In this document: positions 43,161 to 52,495 of the stretch, one piece after another
Numbering within the stretch: position 1 is the stretch's first letter
How the letters are laid out: each line of letters starts with the position of its first letter
Assembly: GCA_963677245.1 (NCBI GenBank)
Contig: OY781921.1
Span: forward strand, 248,001-312,000
DNA: 64,000 bases
Direction of reading: 5' to 3'
Origin: Saccharicrinis sp963677245
GTDB taxonomy: Bacteria > Bacteroidota > Bacteroidia > Bacteroidales > Marinilabiliaceae
Notes under the pieces: generated by a model
Told to the model about the DNA's origin: nothing
The model's input: the letters and a program-made list of their open reading frames with translations, nothing else
The model's database searches: none
Position numbers and translations under genes: made by a program

Positions 43161-43877
43161 ATGTTAATGCGAAAAACAGATCATGCAGATCTAGAACATA
43201 AAAAATCAATATTTTTTGAAATTGGTGTTATTGTCAGCTTGGGTTTGGTTTTGTTTTTAATGGAAGTAAACTTTAAATCCAGAACTGTAGGAGAGTTAGT
43301 AGTTGATGAAAATATACAAATAGAACAGGAAATAATTCCTATAACCCGCCAGCAACAGGATTTACCGCCACCTCCTCCTCCTGTTAAAATTCATGCATCT
43401 GATATCATTAATATTGTGGATGATGATGTAATACTTGATGAAGAATTAGAAATCTTAGATACAGAAACAGACGAAGATCAGGAAGTTGAAGTGATTGAAA
43501 TGCCTGATATTATGCCTGAAGAAGAAGCTTCGGACGAACCAATATTTATAGTGGTTGAGGAAATGCCCATTTTTAGACCGGATATTTGTAAAACAGAAGA
43601 ACAGGGTAGGTTAGAATTGTTAAGATATATATCAACGTCTATACGATACCCTATAGTTGCTGCAGAAAATGGTATAGAAGGTAAAGTATTTGTAGAATTT
43701 GTAGTATCACCACAAGGAAAGGTTACAAATACCAGAATTATAAGAGGTGTTCATCCGGCTCTTGATGAAGAAGCTATCCGCGTAGTAGATAATTTACCTG
43801 ATTTCTCTCCCGGGCTTCAACGAGGTAAACCTGTTCGTGTTCAGTATTCAGTACCAATCAGGTTTGTTTTACAATAA
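43161..43877 (+). CDS. TonB-family energy transducer
   Basis: 238 residues. One N-terminal transmembrane helix (about 16-36), a Pro-rich periplasmic segment with six consecutive Pro near 70-75, an acidic linker, and a C-terminal TonB domain (about 155-238; SIRYPIVAAENGIEGKVFVEF ... VRVQYSVPIRF). It couples the inner-membrane proton gradient to outer-membrane transport. Start could be ATG 43161 or 43167. No exbB/exbD adjoin it. Followed by its own terminator. Confidence 0.88.
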   Translation: MLMRKTDHADLEHKKSIFFEIGVIVSLGLVLFLMEVNFKSRTVGELVVDENIQIEQEIIPITRQQQDLPPPPPPVKIHASDIINIVDDDVILDEELEILDTETDEDQEVEVIEMPDIMPEEEASDEPIFIVVEEMPIFRPDICKTEEQGRLELLRYISTSIRYPIVAAENGIEGKVFVEFVVSPQGKVTNTRIIRGVHPALDEEAIRVVDNLPDFSPGLQRGKPVRVQYSVPIRFVLQ

Positions 43878-43882
43878 AAATT

Positions 43883-43911
43883 AAAGAGGCTGTCTACAGT
43901 CTCTTTTTTTA
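43883..43911 (+). terminator. Terminator after tonB-like gene
   Basis: AAAGAGGCTG-TCTA-CAGTCTCTTT followed by T run. Confidence 0.85.
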
Positions 43912-43919
43912 TAGGTGCT

Positions 43920-43948
43920 TTGTAATACATTATTTTGATTTAAATTTG
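43920..43948 (+). promoter_or_regulatory. pabB promoter, apparently leaderless
   Basis: TTG at 43920-43922, an 18-base spacer and TAAATTTG at 43941-43948. Only four bases separate the box from the ATG, so the start of transcription would fall on or next to the start codon. Confidence 0.7.
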
Positions 43949-43952
43949 CGCC

Positions 43953-45257
43953 ATGCGTAAATGTTTTAGTTTTACAGTTGATGACAATGAAGATTTTAAG
44001 CAATGTATGGTTCATTACTGCCGTGAGATTGAATACGCTGTCCTGTATGATAGCAACAATTATTATGAGTTCACCAATTCTGAGGTAGATTATCATTCCT
44101 TTGATTTTATGGCTGGTTTAGGAAATATATCCAGCCCTGTTACTTCAATGGATGAGCTGGAAAGATTCGTTCTGGAGGAAAAGGATTGGTTATTGGGATA
44201 TTTAGGATATGATTTAAAGAATGATCTGGAAAATTTGTATTCAATCAATTCAGATGGTTTGGGCTTTCCTAAATTGTTGTTTTTTCAACCTCAATTTGTC
44301 ATAAAGTGTATTAATGAGAATTGGCATGTTCAATATCATTCAAAAGAATGTACAGAAAATGATATTATAGAATTAATTAATAAAATAAAAGCTGTTCGAT
44401 ATGTTTCTCATTCTACTTCAGGAATCAGTTTTGTAGAAAAAGTATCAAAAGATAAATATTGCCAAAGCATCAACGCTGTATTAGAACACATCCATAAAGG
44501 AGATATTTACGAATTGAATTACTGCATGGAGTTTTATGCAGAGCAAGTAGAATTAGATCCATACAATGCTTATTTATCATTAAATCAAATATCACCAACC
44601 CCCTTTTCCGCTTTTTGTAAAATGGGGAATCATTTTGTTTTATCGGCTTCTCCCGAAAGGTTTTTAAAAAAGGAGGGAACAAAGTTGATCAGTCAGCCCA
44701 TTAAAGGCACGGCTAAAAGGGGAGTTGATGAAGCAGAAGATGTGGTATTAAAAAATCGTTTGCAATCAGATATTAAAGAGCAATCAGAAAATATCATGAT
44801 TACGGACCTGGTTCGGAATGATTTATCAAAGGTTGCACGAAAAGGTTCTGTAAAAGTGGAAGAATTATGCGGTATATATCCATTTAAACAGGTTTTTCAG
44901 ATGATATCGACCATTAGTGCTAATCTTGATGCAAATAGTACCTCTATGGATGCAATTAAAGCTTCTTTTCCTCCAGGTTCAATGACTGGAGCTCCTAAAA
45001 TAAGAGCGATGAAACTGATCGAGAAATACGAAGAAACCAAAAGAGGAGTTTATTCGGGAGGTATTGGTTATTTTAGTCCTGATGGAGATTTTGATTTTAA
45101 TGTTGTTATTCGCAGTTTGTTTTATAATGCACAGAATCGGTATTTATCATTTATGGTAGGAAGTGCGATAACGGAAAAAAGTATTCCTGAAAAAGAATAT
45201 GAAGAATGCCTGTTAAAAGCAAAGGCTATTTTTCAACTATTTAATTCATCTAAATAA
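43953..45257 (+). CDS. pabB: Aminodeoxychorismate synthase component I
   Basis: 434 residues of the chorismate-binding family (TrpE/PabB). The PIKGT motif (with Lys, as in PabB, in place of the PIAGT of TrpE) and the FPPGSMTGAPK signature support PabB over TrpE. Together with a glutaminase it converts chorismate to 4-amino-4-deoxychorismate for folate synthesis. It may act with a separate pabA; a pabC-type lyase is not adjacent. tilS follows after five bases, so it is probably co-transcribed. Confidence 0.88.
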   Translation: MRKCFSFTVDDNEDFKQCMVHYCREIEYAVLYDSNNYYEFTNSEVDYHSFDFMAGLGNISSPVTSMDELERFVLEEKDWLLGYLGYDLKNDLENLYSINSDGLGFPKLLFFQPQFVIKCINENWHVQYHSKECTENDIIELINKIKAVRYVSHSTSGISFVEKVSKDKYCQSINAVLEHIHKGDIYELNYCMEFYAEQVELDPYNAYLSLNQISPTPFSAFCKMGNHFVLSASPERFLKKEGTKLISQPIKGTAKRGVDEAEDVVLKNRLQSDIKEQSENIMITDLVRNDLSKVARKGSVKVEELCGIYPFKQVFQMISTISANLDANSTSMDAIKASFPPGSMTGAPKIRAMKLIEKYEETKRGVYSGGIGYFSPDGDFDFNVVIRSLFYNAQNRYLSFMVGSAITEKSIPEKEYEECLLKAKAIFQLFNSSK

Positions 45258-45262
45258 TAACA

Positions 45263-46597
45263 ATGATTCAGCAATTTACGCAATATTTACAAAGCGAATG
45301 TAAAATTGATTCAGAACAAAAGGTTTTGGTTGCACTTAGTGGAGGAGCAGATTCTGTTGTGTTATTGCATCTTTTTAAGGAATCAGGTATACAGGTGCAG
45401 GCTGCACATTGTAATTTTAATTTAAGGGCAGTGGAATCGGATGAAGATGAAGCTTTTGTTCAGGAACTTTGCGAGAAATGGGAGATTCCATTATTTGTAA
45501 AACATTTTGATACAGTTGGCTATTCTGAAGAAAAGGGAATAAGTATTGAAATGGCAGCCCGGGAATTAAGGTATAATTGGTTTAGAGAATTACTTGAGAA
45601 AGAAAGGCTCGATTATATTGCTACTGGTCATCATAAGGATGATAACATAGAAACCTTCTTTTTGAATCTAGCCAGAGGGACAGGTATTAAAGGATTAAGT
45701 GGAATTAAACCTGCTTATGGACAAGTGATACGACCTTTGCTTTGCTTTTCAAGAAAAGAAATTGAATCATATTGTCAGACCAATAACCTCGCATTTAGAA
45801 TAGACTCTTCAAATCTCGAATCCATTTATTTACGCAATAAAGTTCGAAATCAAATCATTCCATTATTTCAAGAGTTAAATCCTTCTTTTAATGAAACGAT
45901 GAAGCAGAATATGGATCATCTACAACAGGTGAATCAATTTTTTCAAGCATCAGTGGATAAAATCAGGAAAGAAATGGTGGTGGAGCAGGATGATCAACTA
46001 TTGCTTTCTTTAAGGCATATAAATGAATTTCTGGATAAGGAATTAATATTGTTTGAATTACTTCAGCCATATGGTTTTAATGGTAGTGTGGTGAAAGAAA
46101 TTATTAGAAATATAGAAGATGATGTTTCCGGAAAACAATATTATTCAAGCCAGTACAGACTAATTAAAGATCGTTTTAATTTGATTATTGTCCCTATTAA
46201 AAAAGAGGATGAGACTTTAACTTATTATATTGAAGCAGGACAAGCATTAATAGAGACGCCGATTAAAATAAAAATAGCTGAAAACATAGATGCTTCAGCT
46301 TATGTTATTGATAAAGATAGTTTAGCAGCACAATTTGATTATGATTTATTGAGTTTCCCTTTAACTTTAAGAAAATGGAATAATGGCGATATGTTTCGAC
46401 CACTAGGAATGAATAACTTTAAAAAGTTGAGTGACTTTTTTATTGATTCCAAGTTTTCACTAAAAGATAAAGAAGACTGCTGGTTGTTATTGTCTGGCGA
46501 TGATATAATTTGGGTTGTTGGTCATAGAACTGACGATCGTTATAAAATTACCAAGAAAACACAAAAGGTGTGTAAGTTAGTTTTGCAAAAGGACTAA
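45263..46597 (+). CDS. tilS: tRNA(Ile)-lysidine synthase
   Basis: 444 residues. A PP-loop ATPase with SGGADS at 26-31, followed by TilS motifs (HCNFNLRAVESDEDE, ATGHHKDDNIETFFLNLARGTG) and a C-terminal TilS_C domain (LRKWNNGDMFRPLGM). It attaches lysine to C34 of tRNA-Ile(CAU), changing its decoding. Starts five bases after pabB. Its stop (TAA 46595-46597) overlaps the convergent stop of mnmA. Confidence 0.95.
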   Translation: MIQQFTQYLQSECKIDSEQKVLVALSGGADSVVLLHLFKESGIQVQAAHCNFNLRAVESDEDEAFVQELCEKWEIPLFVKHFDTVGYSEEKGISIEMAARELRYNWFRELLEKERLDYIATGHHKDDNIETFFLNLARGTGIKGLSGIKPAYGQVIRPLLCFSRKEIESYCQTNNLAFRIDSSNLESIYLRNKVRNQIIPLFQELNPSFNETMKQNMDHLQQVNQFFQASVDKIRKEMVVEQDDQLLLSLRHINEFLDKELILFELLQPYGFNGSVVKEIIRNIEDDVSGKQYYSSQYRLIKDRFNLIIVPIKKEDETLTYYIEAGQALIETPIKIKIAENIDASAYVIDKDSLAAQFDYDLLSFPLTLRKWNNGDMFRPLGMNNFKKLSDFFIDSKFSLKDKEDCWLLLSGDDIIWVVGHRTDDRYKITKKTQKVCKLVLQKD

Positions 46598-47667
46598 AGC
46601 TCATCAACAATTCCACCTCCAACAACATAGTCTTCTTCATAAAAAACAATAGATTGACCAGGTGTAATGGCCCAAACCGGGGTGTCAAAATAGATATGTA
46701 AATCGTTGTTTTTAATGGTTATTTTTCCAGGAGTAGGTGGCACCGCATCTAATCCTCGAATTCTGATATCTACATATTTTTTCGTATTAAGGAATCGGTC
46801 ATCATTAAAAAAGAATTCGTTTAAAACTAAATGATCTTGAAACAGGCTGTTTTTGGGTGCTGTAATTAAAACATTATTTGAAGCATCAATTTTAGCCACA
46901 CATTCTCCTTGATTATTGTTTAATTGAAGACCTCTTTTTTGTCCAATAGTATAGTATGGAAATCCTTCGTGAGAACCAATATGTTCTCCTTTGTGATTAA
47001 CTATTTTTCCATTTGACAATTTATTTCTTAAGTCCGGGATTTGCTCGTCTATAAAATCACGGTAATCAGTTCCTTGTAAGAAACAAACACCCATGCTTTC
47101 CTTTTTTTGAGAGCGAGAAACAAAGCCAAGTTCTTTAGCTTTTTCTTTTACTTGTGATTTAGTGAAATTTCCCAGCGGGAAAACACATCTTTTTAATGTT
47201 GCTTGGGGTAAGTTCCAAAGAAAATAAGATTGATCTTTAGTTGGGTCGATTCCTTTTTGAATGTAAAATACATCTTGGTCTTTGTGCAAGCGCACATAAT
47301 GACCCGTTGCTATTTTATCGCATTGAAGTTTTTCTGCTTCTTCAACTAAAAGCTTCCATTTGATGGTTTCATTACATCGAATACATGGATTAGGAGTTCG
47401 TCCTAGTAGGTATTCATCTAAAAAGTAATCAATTACATTACTTTTAAAATCATTATAAACATCTATAACATGATGCTCAATTTGTAATTGGGAAGCTAGT
47501 TTTTTAGCATCATCAATAAATTTTGTAGAATCAGGAGAGGAGAGAGGTGAAACGGTATTAAAGGTAATTCCAACGACTTCATATCCTTCTTGCAATAAAT
47601 ACCAGGCGCACATTGAACTATCAACTCCGCCACTCATTCCCAATAAAACTCGCTCTCTTTTATTCAT
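46594..47667 (-). CDS. mnmA: tRNA-specific 2-thiouridylase
   Basis: 357 residues. PP-loop SGGVDS at 12-17, catalytic Cys pair C95 (TPNPCIRCN) and C195 (SMGVCFL), and the usual GHYVR and LGFVSRSQKKESMG motifs. It thiolates U34 of tRNAs for Lys, Glu and Gln. The four-base convergent overlap of the stops with tilS leaves no space for a terminator. A -7 element TACATTTG (minus strand, 47672-47679) ends four bases before the ATG, without a good -33. Confidence 0.95.
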   Translation of the reverse strand: MNKRERVLLGMSGGVDSSMCAWYLLQEGYEVVGITFNTVSPLSSPDSTKFIDDAKKLASQLQIEHHVIDVYNDFKSNVIDYFLDEYLLGRTPNPCIRCNETIKWKLLVEEAEKLQCDKIATGHYVRLHKDQDVFYIQKGIDPTKDQSYFLWNLPQATLKRCVFPLGNFTKSQVKEKAKELGFVSRSQKKESMGVCFLQGTDYRDFIDEQIPDLRNKLSNGKIVNHKGEHIGSHEGFPYYTIGQKRGLQLNNNQGECVAKIDASNNVLITAPKNSLFQDHLVLNEFFFNDDRFLNTKKYVDIRIRGLDAVPPTPGKITIKNNDLHIYFDTPVWAITPGQSIVFYEEDYVVGGGIVDEL

Positions 47668-47990
47668 GCTGCAAATGTAATAAAAGAGTTAAAAGTATTG
47701 AAGATGAAATTTCTATACATAGAAAACCCTAATGAAATTGAGAACATGTGGTATTTTATTCAATAATTTAACCTTAAGAATTATTTCTAAATTCTAGAGC
47801 ATTAAAAGCTTTGGAAATCTTCTAATATATTGAAAGTGTAAGATAATTCTCGTCATTTTTTATAGATAAACTTAATCTTAAGTGTATTATAAAATTTTAG
47901 TGACTTTAGTATTAAAACGCTATTTAAGTGCTGTGTTGTGATAGTTAGTAACATTATAAGGAATCAGAATTATACTACCTATTTCCTTGA
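47668..47990. other. 323-bp intergenic region
   Basis: AT-rich. Holds a -7 box for mnmA (47672-47679, minus strand) and a short inverted repeat ACTTAATCTTAAGT near 47870. No gene seen. Confidence 0.55.
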
Positions 47991-48791
47991 TTATCGATAA
48001 TCAGTACTCTCAAATATTTTATCGGCAGAGCTGGCAATAAAACCATTAAAGAGTTCGCCGTCTTTAGACTTAAATCGTTCCGCAAATTCATAATAGCATG
48101 CAGGTATAGAATAAATGCCTTCAATAAATTGCATTTTCGTTTTATCAGCTAAAGTACTTGATTGTTTTAATAATTGTTTTTCACTGCCTTTAACTATTCC
48201 TCCTGCTTCATTTAATTCAATATCATTGTTTACAAGGAATGTGTTGAGTGCTTCTAATGTGTTAAATTTATTTAGGTGATTAACAGAAATGGTAAAATGG
48301 TTTGCTCTAAAACCAAATACATACATCCAGGCAGCATATTCTGATTCTTTTCTTAAAAAGTCGTAATTAATAAATGATGGCATTATCCAGGAGTTTTTAA
48401 AAAAAATCAGATCCTTAGCCATGGGTAAGTTTTCAAGAATATTTTTGTAATGAGAATTTACAATGTTTTGACTTGCCTTACTAAGTTCATTTACTTCTAG
48501 TTGACTAATGAAAATTTTAGGGGCAAGGGATAAATCTTTATGCTCGTAGTGTTTTGCTGTCAATTTTTTTTCCTTAAATCGATAATTTCCCTTTTCTTTG
48601 TACCCTCTTACTTCAAAAGCTTTGGCAAGCACATCGATATTTATTTTTGGTAGATTGTATGTTCTAAAAGCGATATGGTCGTTAATTATCTCTTCATTTT
48701 CATTTTTTAATAATGAATGTATTTTACCAACGGTAGGATTTAATGATGCATAATCGGTAAATAATCGGGAGAAAATAGCTTGCAGATCCAT
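47991..48791 (-). CDS. DUF1338-family protein (2-oxoadipate dioxygenase/decarboxylase-like)
   Basis: 266 residues when started at ATG 48791 (the ORF extends to 48839, but MDLQAIFSRLF fits the family start). NDHIAFRTYN with a His, RANHFTISVN with a second His, and a late CYYEFAER with Glu are the metal-binding features of DUF1338, which includes the non-haem iron YdcJ/HglS enzymes of lysine catabolism. It is the short single-domain form. Substrate unproven. No lysine genes adjoin it. Confidence 0.8.
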   Translation of the reverse strand: MDLQAIFSRLFTDYASLNPTVGKIHSLLKNENEEIINDHIAFRTYNLPKINIDVLAKAFEVRGYKEKGNYRFKEKKLTAKHYEHKDLSLAPKIFISQLEVNELSKASQNIVNSHYKNILENLPMAKDLIFFKNSWIMPSFINYDFLRKESEYAAWMYVFGFRANHFTISVNHLNKFNTLEALNTFLVNNDIELNEAGGIVKGSEKQLLKQSSTLADKTKMQFIEGIYSIPACYYEFAERFKSKDGELFNGFIASSADKIFESTDYR

Positions 48792-48903
48792 ACTTAAATA
48801 TCTTTTCTTTAAGTTACAATAAATAAGGGCTGATTTCAAGTAAAATTAGGCGCTTAATTGCAAGAATTGGAACAATATTCTATGAATAAAAATGAAAATT
48901 TGA

Positions 48904-48933
48904 TTGAAATACCGGAATGACTATATAATTTTG
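48904..48933 (+). promoter_or_regulatory. Promoter of the pta operon
   Basis: TTG at 48904-48906, exactly 19 bases, TAATTTTG at 48926-48933. Leader about 25 bases. Confidence 0.9.
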
Positions 48934-48963
48934 TAATAATAACTTTATAATATAATACCTCAA

Positions 48964-49968
48964 ATGGAATTCATTAACAAATTAAAAGAAAAGGCTAAAG
49001 AAAATATGAAGCGCATTGTGCTTCCTGAAAGTCTTGAGGAAAGAACACTTAAAGCTGCAGACACTATTATTAGCGAAGGTTTTGCAGAGGTGATATTAAT
49101 TGGTAACCCAGATGCTATTGCTGAGGAGGCCAAGAAATTTAATCTTTCAAACATTGATAAGGCTACCATTGTAGATCCTGAAAATCATGATAAAAAAGAA
49201 GAGTACACCAATTTGTTAATGGAATTACGTAAAAAGAAGGGGCTTACTCGTGAACAGGCTGATCAATTAGTTTTAAATCCATTATACTTAGCTTCTTTAA
49301 TGATAAAAAGTGGCGATGCTGATGGAGAAGTTGCTGGTGCAGAAAACTCAACAGGAGATGTATTGCGACCAGCATTTCAAATTGTAAAAACATTACCAGG
49401 AATTAGCGTTGTTTCGGGTGCTTTCATAATGATTTTACCAAATGATGAATTTGGTGAAAATGGTATGTTGGTTTTTGCAGATTGTGCAGTTCATCCAAAC
49501 CCAACAGCTAGTGAGCTAGCTGAAATTGCTGTAGTTACAGGTAAAACAACCAAGTCTATCGCAGGGATTGATCCTAGAGTGGCCATGTTAAGCTTTTCTA
49601 CAAAAGGAAGTGCGAAGCATGAAATGGTCGATAAAGTTGTTGAAGCAACTAAGTTGGCTAAAGAAATGGATCCAACTTTAAAAATTGATGGTGAATTACA
49701 AGCAGATGCTGCTATTGTTGAAGCTATTGGAGCCAAAAAAGCACCAGGTAGTGAAATAGCAGGTAAGGCAAATGTTTTGGTATTTCCAACTTTAGAAACT
49801 GGAAATATTGCTTATAAACTGGTGCAAAGAATGGCACATGCCGAAGCGATTGGTCCTGTTTTACAAGGAATGGCCGCACCTATCAATGATTTATCAAGAG
49901 GTTGTTCGGTAAGTGATATTGTTAATTTGGTAGCCATCACAGCTAACCAAGCTGCTGGAAATGTGTAA
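48964..49968 (+). CDS. pta: Phosphate acetyltransferase
   Basis: 334 residues, the short single-domain PTA form. Motifs RIVLPESLEERTLKAA, GEVAGAENSTGDVLRPAFQ, ADCAVHPNPTASELAEIA, LDG-ELQADAA region and GNIAYKLVQRMAHAEAIGP are all characteristic. It converts acetyl-CoA and phosphate to acetyl phosphate. First gene of a probable operon pta, hbd-like, ackA with gaps of 48 and 42 bases. Confidence 0.93.
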   Translation: MEFINKLKEKAKENMKRIVLPESLEERTLKAADTIISEGFAEVILIGNPDAIAEEAKKFNLSNIDKATIVDPENHDKKEEYTNLLMELRKKKGLTREQADQLVLNPLYLASLMIKSGDADGEVAGAENSTGDVLRPAFQIVKTLPGISVVSGAFIMILPNDEFGENGMLVFADCAVHPNPTASELAEIAVVTGKTTKSIAGIDPRVAMLSFSTKGSAKHEMVDKVVEATKLAKEMDPTLKIDGELQADAAIVEAIGAKKAPGSEIAGKANVLVFPTLETGNIAYKLVQRMAHAEAIGPVLQGMAAPINDLSRGCSVSDIVNLVAITANQAAGNV

Positions 49969-50016
49969 TAAACACATGCTGAATAACCTGAATTTGTAAA
50001 AAATAAAATCAAAATA

Positions 50017-50976
50017 ATGGCTGAAATTTTAGTAGAACCTATTGAAGGTTATGCACTAAGTAAAGACAAGAAAAAAGGAACAACACTTTTTTCAAAAGTT
50101 GGTGTAATTGGTTGTGGTAAAGAAGGACAAAGTATTGCCCGTATTGCTAGTTGGCATGGGATGGAGGTTGTTTTTCTTGAGCTTACCGAAAATAAAATAG
50201 AGTTAGCAATTTCTAATATTAGTAAGGAGTTGGATAACCGAATTGAGAACTGGGGTTTAACACCTAGTGAGAAAAAAGCAATCATGAGTCGGATTAAAGG
50301 GACCTTGGATTATAAAGACCTGGCTGATTGTGATTTTGTAATTGAAGCAATTCGTTCTGATTCTAATACAGGTTTTAGAAGTATTGATGAACGTAAAGAG
50401 GTATTTAGAAAGGTTGAAGAAATTGTTAGGGAAGACACCATTATTGCTACCAATTCAACTACAATTATTATTACGGAATTAGCTTCTGAAATGAAAAAAC
50501 CAGAGAGGTGTATTAGCCTGCACTTTTTTGTAACATCACCAGAAGCTAAAATCATAGAAGTTGTAAAAGGATTATATACATCAGAAGAGGTTTATAATAA
50601 GGTATGTACCTTTGTGAAGTTAATAAACAGGGATGTAATTCCTGTTGAAGAATCTGCTGGTTTAGTAAGTGTACGTTTGTATGTGACTTTATTAAATGAA
50701 GCATGTCAGGTTTTAATGGAAGGTATTGCAACAATGAGCGATATTGATAAAACCATGAAAGTAGGATTAGGAATGCGTTTTGGTCCCTTTCAAACTGCAG
50801 ACATTATTGGTTTAAGCAAGATATCTAAGTGGATGGATAATTTGTATGAAGAGTTTGGCAATTCTAAGTACAAGCCATCCCCGCTAATTAAAAGATTGGT
50901 TAGAGCTAAGCATTTAGGAAAACAATCAGGCGAGGGTTTCTATAAGTATGATGAAAATGGTGTAATTATTAAGTAA
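50017..50976 (+). CDS. 3-hydroxyacyl-CoA dehydrogenase-like protein (atypical)
   Basis: 319 residues. A Rossmann domain with GVIGCGKEGQSIA (about 29-41), NSTTIIITEL and LHFFVTSPEAK (family Ser, His and Glu region) and a C-terminal 3HCDH domain ending in GKQSGEGFYKYD. The NRL motif that supplies the fourth catalytic residue (Asn in VNRL) reads SVRL here, so that Asn is Val. It also has an N-terminal extension of about 25 residues. Canonical members oxidise or reduce 3-hydroxybutyryl-CoA in butyrate metabolism, consistent with ptb-buk nearby, but the missing Asn leaves activity uncertain. Lies between pta and ackA. Confidence 0.85.
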   Translation: MAEILVEPIEGYALSKDKKKGTTLFSKVGVIGCGKEGQSIARIASWHGMEVVFLELTENKIELAISNISKELDNRIENWGLTPSEKKAIMSRIKGTLDYKDLADCDFVIEAIRSDSNTGFRSIDERKEVFRKVEEIVREDTIIATNSTTIIITELASEMKKPERCISLHFFVTSPEAKIIEVVKGLYTSEEVYNKVCTFVKLINRDVIPVEESAGLVSVRLYVTLLNEACQVLMEGIATMSDIDKTMKVGLGMRFGPFQTADIIGLSKISKWMDNLYEEFGNSKYKPSPLIKRLVRAKHLGKQSGEGFYKYDENGVIIK

Positions 50977-51018
50977 AGCACCGCAATAATTTAATTGTAA
51001 AAAGTTTAAATCAATAAA

Positions 51019-52236
51019 ATGAAGATATTAGTATTGAATTGTGGAAGCTCTTCCATAAAATATCAATTGTTCAATATGGATGACGAAGGTCATTTGGTAT
51101 TGGGCAAAGGAGCTGTTGAGAAAATAGGATTAAAAGGATCATTTTTAAAGCACGAAAAAGAAAGCGGCGAAAAAGTATTGCTGGAAGGTGAAATATTAGA
51201 TCACCAAACCGGTATTGATTATATTTTAGGTGTTTTATCCAGTGAAAAGCATGGATGCATTAAAAATCTTGAAGAGATAGATGCTGTTGGACACCGTGTA
51301 GTACACGGAGGTGAAACATTTAACTCAAGTGTATTTATTACCAATGAAGTGGTGGATAAAATGAATGAGTGTATTGACTTGGCACCACTACATAATCCGC
51401 CAAACTTAAGTGGTATTTCTGCTATTGAAGCATTATTGCCAAGTGTACCTCAGGTAGGTGTTTTTGATACTGCTTTTCATCAAACAATGGAGAAGCATGC
51501 TTATATGTATGCTATTCCTTATTCTTTATATCAAAAGTACGGAATACGTAGATATGGTTTCCACGGGACAAGCCATAAATATGTGTCTGCAAGAGCTTGC
51601 GAAATTTTAGGTGATGATTATAAGAGTAAAAAAATTATTACTTGTCACTTAGGTAATGGAGCATCTATTGCTGCTATTAAAGATGGTGTTTCTGTAGATA
51701 CATCTATGGGATTTACTCCGGTAGAAGGACTTATGATGGGAACCAGAGCTGGTGACCTTGATATCGGTGCTGCTACTTTTATCATGGATAAAGAAATGAT
51801 CGGAACCAAGTCGGCAAGTAATTTATTCAATAAGCAAAGTGGTTTATTGGGAATAACAGGTGTTTCTTCTGATATGCGTGAAATTCGTGCTGCGGCAGCA
51901 GAAGGAGATAAAATGGCTATATTAGGATTAGAAATGTACTCATACCGTATTAAAAAATATATTGGATCGTATGCAGCGGCAATGGGCGGTGTTGATACAA
52001 TTATATTCACAGGCGGTATTGGTGAATATGCAGTTTATGTGAGAGAAGCTATTTGTTCCGACCTTGAATTTATTGGTATTGAAATGGATAACGCCATTAA
52101 TGAGAAAGTGCTAGGGGAAGAAGCTGTAGTTAGTACTGAAAATAGTAAAGTAAAAGTACTTGTAGTACCAACTGACGAAGAGCTGGTTATTGCTCAGGAT
52201 ACCAAACAAATTGTTGAAGAGTTGGCTAGTAGATAG
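51019..52236 (+). CDS. ackA: Acetate kinase
   Basis: 405 residues, the full-length ASKHA form. LVLNCGSSSIKYQLF start, GHRVVHGGE, FDTAFHQTM, RYGFHGTSHKYV, HLGNGAS and DTSMGFTPVEGLMMGTR motifs all present. It forms ATP and acetate from acetyl phosphate, completing the pathway begun by pta. Third gene of the operon. A strong terminator follows. Confidence 0.96.
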   Translation: MKILVLNCGSSSIKYQLFNMDDEGHLVLGKGAVEKIGLKGSFLKHEKESGEKVLLEGEILDHQTGIDYILGVLSSEKHGCIKNLEEIDAVGHRVVHGGETFNSSVFITNEVVDKMNECIDLAPLHNPPNLSGISAIEALLPSVPQVGVFDTAFHQTMEKHAYMYAIPYSLYQKYGIRRYGFHGTSHKYVSARACEILGDDYKSKKIITCHLGNGASIAAIKDGVSVDTSMGFTPVEGLMMGTRAGDLDIGAATFIMDKEMIGTKSASNLFNKQSGLLGITGVSSDMREIRAAAAEGDKMAILGLEMYSYRIKKYIGSYAAAMGGVDTIIFTGGIGEYAVYVREAICSDLEFIGIEMDNAINEKVLGEEAVVSTENSKVKVLVVPTDEELVIAQDTKQIVEELASR

Positions 52237-52260
52237 TTAATATATCAAAAAAATACTTAA

Positions 52261-52305
52261 GGCGTATTTTCATGGATCAAAACATGATAAATACGCTTTT
52301 TTTTT
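52261..52305 (+). terminator. Terminator after ackA
   Basis: Stem GCGTATTTTCATG (52262-52274) / CATGATAAATACGC (52283-52296) followed by about nine T. Confidence 0.9.
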
Positions 52306-52495
52306 GCTTATAAATATCATTTTTATAATAACTTACCCATGTTATTTTAGTGTCGCTGGCAGAATTCTATTTTATAAGTTATAAGTTTGTTTTGATTCAG
52401 GTAGGTAATTTGAATGAAAATAAACAACTTCTATAGTTACATGTTTGCCAGATATTGAAATAAGAACTGATATTGCAAAAACGAAAAGGTATTAC

